From Syntrophaceae bacterium (GTDB taxonomy: Bacteria > Desulfobacterota > Syntrophia > Syntrophales > UBA5619): a stretch of DNA of 7,385 nucleotides. Shown here piece after piece: positions 6,623 through 7,385 of this stretch (within the stretch, counting starts at the first letter, position 1; the number at the start of each line of letters is the position of its first letter). Below the pieces are notes generated by a model. That model was not told where the DNA came from. It saw only the letters and a list, made by a program, of their open reading frames with translations, and made no database searches. The stretch lies in the NCBI GenBank assembly GCA_919902745.1, contig CAKKRN010000051.1, positions 1 through 7,385 of the forward strand, read 5' to 3'. A program made the translations under genes and the position numbers.

Positions 6623-7273
6623 ATGCAGCAGCGTGTGGTCGTCATCGGATTGGGGATCTTCGGCTTCAATATCGTCCGGGATCTCTATGAGGGCGGTTTC
6701 GAGGTGATCGCCGTCGACAAGCACAAGGAGGCGGTCCAGCGGGTGAGGGACTGCTCCACCAAGGCGATCGTCGCCGACGGGACGGACAAGGAGATCCTGG
6801 ATGAGATCGGCATCCAGGAGGAGGATGTCGTAATCATCTCTTTCGGGGAGGATCTGGCGGCGGCGACGCTCACCACCCTCCACCTTCGGCAGATGAAGGT
6901 CAAGACGATCATCGTCAAGGCCCCCAACGAGGAGCATAAACTGATCCTGGAGAAGGTTGGGGCGACGGAGGTGATGATTCCGGAAAAGGAGATTGCCCAC
7001 AAGGTGGCAAAGAGCCTTATCTCTCCGAATGTACTTGATTATCTTCCACTTTCGGACGATTACATGATCTCCGAAGTGGCCCCGCCCAACAGCTTTCTCG
7101 GCAAATCCATTTCCGATCTCCAACTCCGGGGCCGTTACCACATTGAGGTGATCGCGATTCGGGATATCGTCTCCGATAAGATCACTATGGTTCCCGGGGC
7201 GGACTTCGTGATCAAGGACGGGGATGTCCTTGTCGTGGTCGGCAAGGAGAAGGATATCCAGCAGATCCGATAG
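6623..7273 (+). CDS. ktrA: Ktr potassium uptake regulatory subunit KtrA (RCK domain protein)
   Basis: This 216-residue cytoplasmic protein forms the octameric RCK ring that gates KtrB in response to nucleotides. The N-terminal Rossmann (RCK_N) domain has GLGIFG (9-14) as the dinucleotide/ATP-binding glycine motif and acidic D32 at the end of the second strand (VIAVD, 28-32), followed by ADGTD (51-55). PEKEIA (120-125) begins the linker to the second domain. The C-terminal RCK_C (TrkA_C) domain spans about 140-216. A single RCK unit of this length is typical of KtrA, while TrkA has two. The ATG at 6623 follows a strong AAGGGGAGG (6606-6614) with an 8-base gap. It lies 27 bases after ktrB, so the two are probably translated from one mRNA. 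RCK_C domains of Firmicute KtrA bind cyclic di-AMP; whether this one does cannot be told from sequence alone. Confidence -1.
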   Translation: MQQRVVVIGLGIFGFNIVRDLYEGGFEVIAVDKHKEAVQRVRDCSTKAIVADGTDKEILDEIGIQEEDVVIISFGEDLAAATLTTLHLRQMKVKTIIVKAPNEEHKLILEKVGATEVMIPEKEIAHKVAKSLISPNVLDYLPLSDDYMISEVAPPNSFLGKSISDLQLRGRYHIEVIAIRDIVSDKITMVPGADFVIKDGDVLVVVGKEKDIQQIR

Positions 7274-7282
7274 ATAGGTAGG

Positions 7283-7318
7283 TGTTGAAGCAGGCGGGGG
7301 TTAAATCCGTTTTCAACA
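7283..7318 (+). terminator. Weak stem-loop after ktrA
   Basis: TGTTGAA (7283-7289) and TTCAACA (7312-7318) are exact reverse complements with a 22-base loop, 10 bases after the ktrA stop. A run of six T begins at 7331, 12 bases beyond the stem. The long loop, AT-rich stem and displaced T-run make it a poor intrinsic terminator. It may still mark the 3' end of the ileS-ktrA transcript, at low confidence. Confidence -1.
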
Positions 7319-7378
7319 ATAACATTCTCATTTTTTCGCTCTTTCCGTTGAGGTTGAAGTAAACGGGGAGTCTTGCTA

Positions 7379-7385
7379 ATGGATT
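7379..7385 (+). CDS. Possible start of the next gene (cut by right edge)
   Basis: An ATG at 7379-7381 is preceded by CGGGGAG (7364-7370) with an 8-base gap, a plausible ribosome site and spacing. Only Met-Asp and one base of the next codon are visible, so nothing can be said about the product. It would be co-directional with ktrA, 105 bases downstream. Confidence -1.

Overview
The window reads as an ordinary chromosomal segment of a GC-rich Gram-negative bacterium. The isoleucyl-tRNA synthetase N-terminus, the ileS-lspA gene pair and the general protein style suggest a deltaproteobacterial (Desulfobacterota-type) host. That placement is an inference from remembered family style, not a search result.

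Layout, left to right. (1) The C-terminal part of a GGDEF diguanylate cyclase on the + strand, cut by the left edge. (2) A convergent cation diffusion facilitator (CDF) metal exporter on the - strand. (3) A 382-base divergent intergenic region with a candidate sigma-70 promoter facing right, several overlapping inverted repeats and a perfect 8-bp dyad just upstream of the CDF gene. (4) A co-directional + strand cluster ileS, lspA, ktrB, ktrA, with gaps of 70, 42 and 27 bases, ending near the right edge. (5) A 105-base spacer with a short tandem motif, then a probable ribosome site and start codon of another gene cut by the right edge.

How the genes work together. IleS charges tRNA-Ile and LspA removes lipoprotein signal peptides; this pairing is a common proteobacterial housekeeping arrangement. 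KtrB (membrane pore) and KtrA (cytoplasmic RCK gating subunit) together form a potassium uptake system. The short gaps and lack of obvious internal terminators suggest ileS-lspA-ktrB-ktrA can be one transcript, with folded spacers between genes that may tune translation. The CDF exporter and the GGDEF protein are independent of this cluster.

I see no mobile elements, CRISPR arrays, rRNA or tRNA genes, and no clearly new multi-gene system. The points most worth a second look are an HLGT (not HIGH) signature in the synthetase, an all-carboxylate predicted metal site in the CDF protein, the dyads in the divergent intergenic region, and hairpins that overlap or could pair with the ribosome sites of lspA and ktrB.
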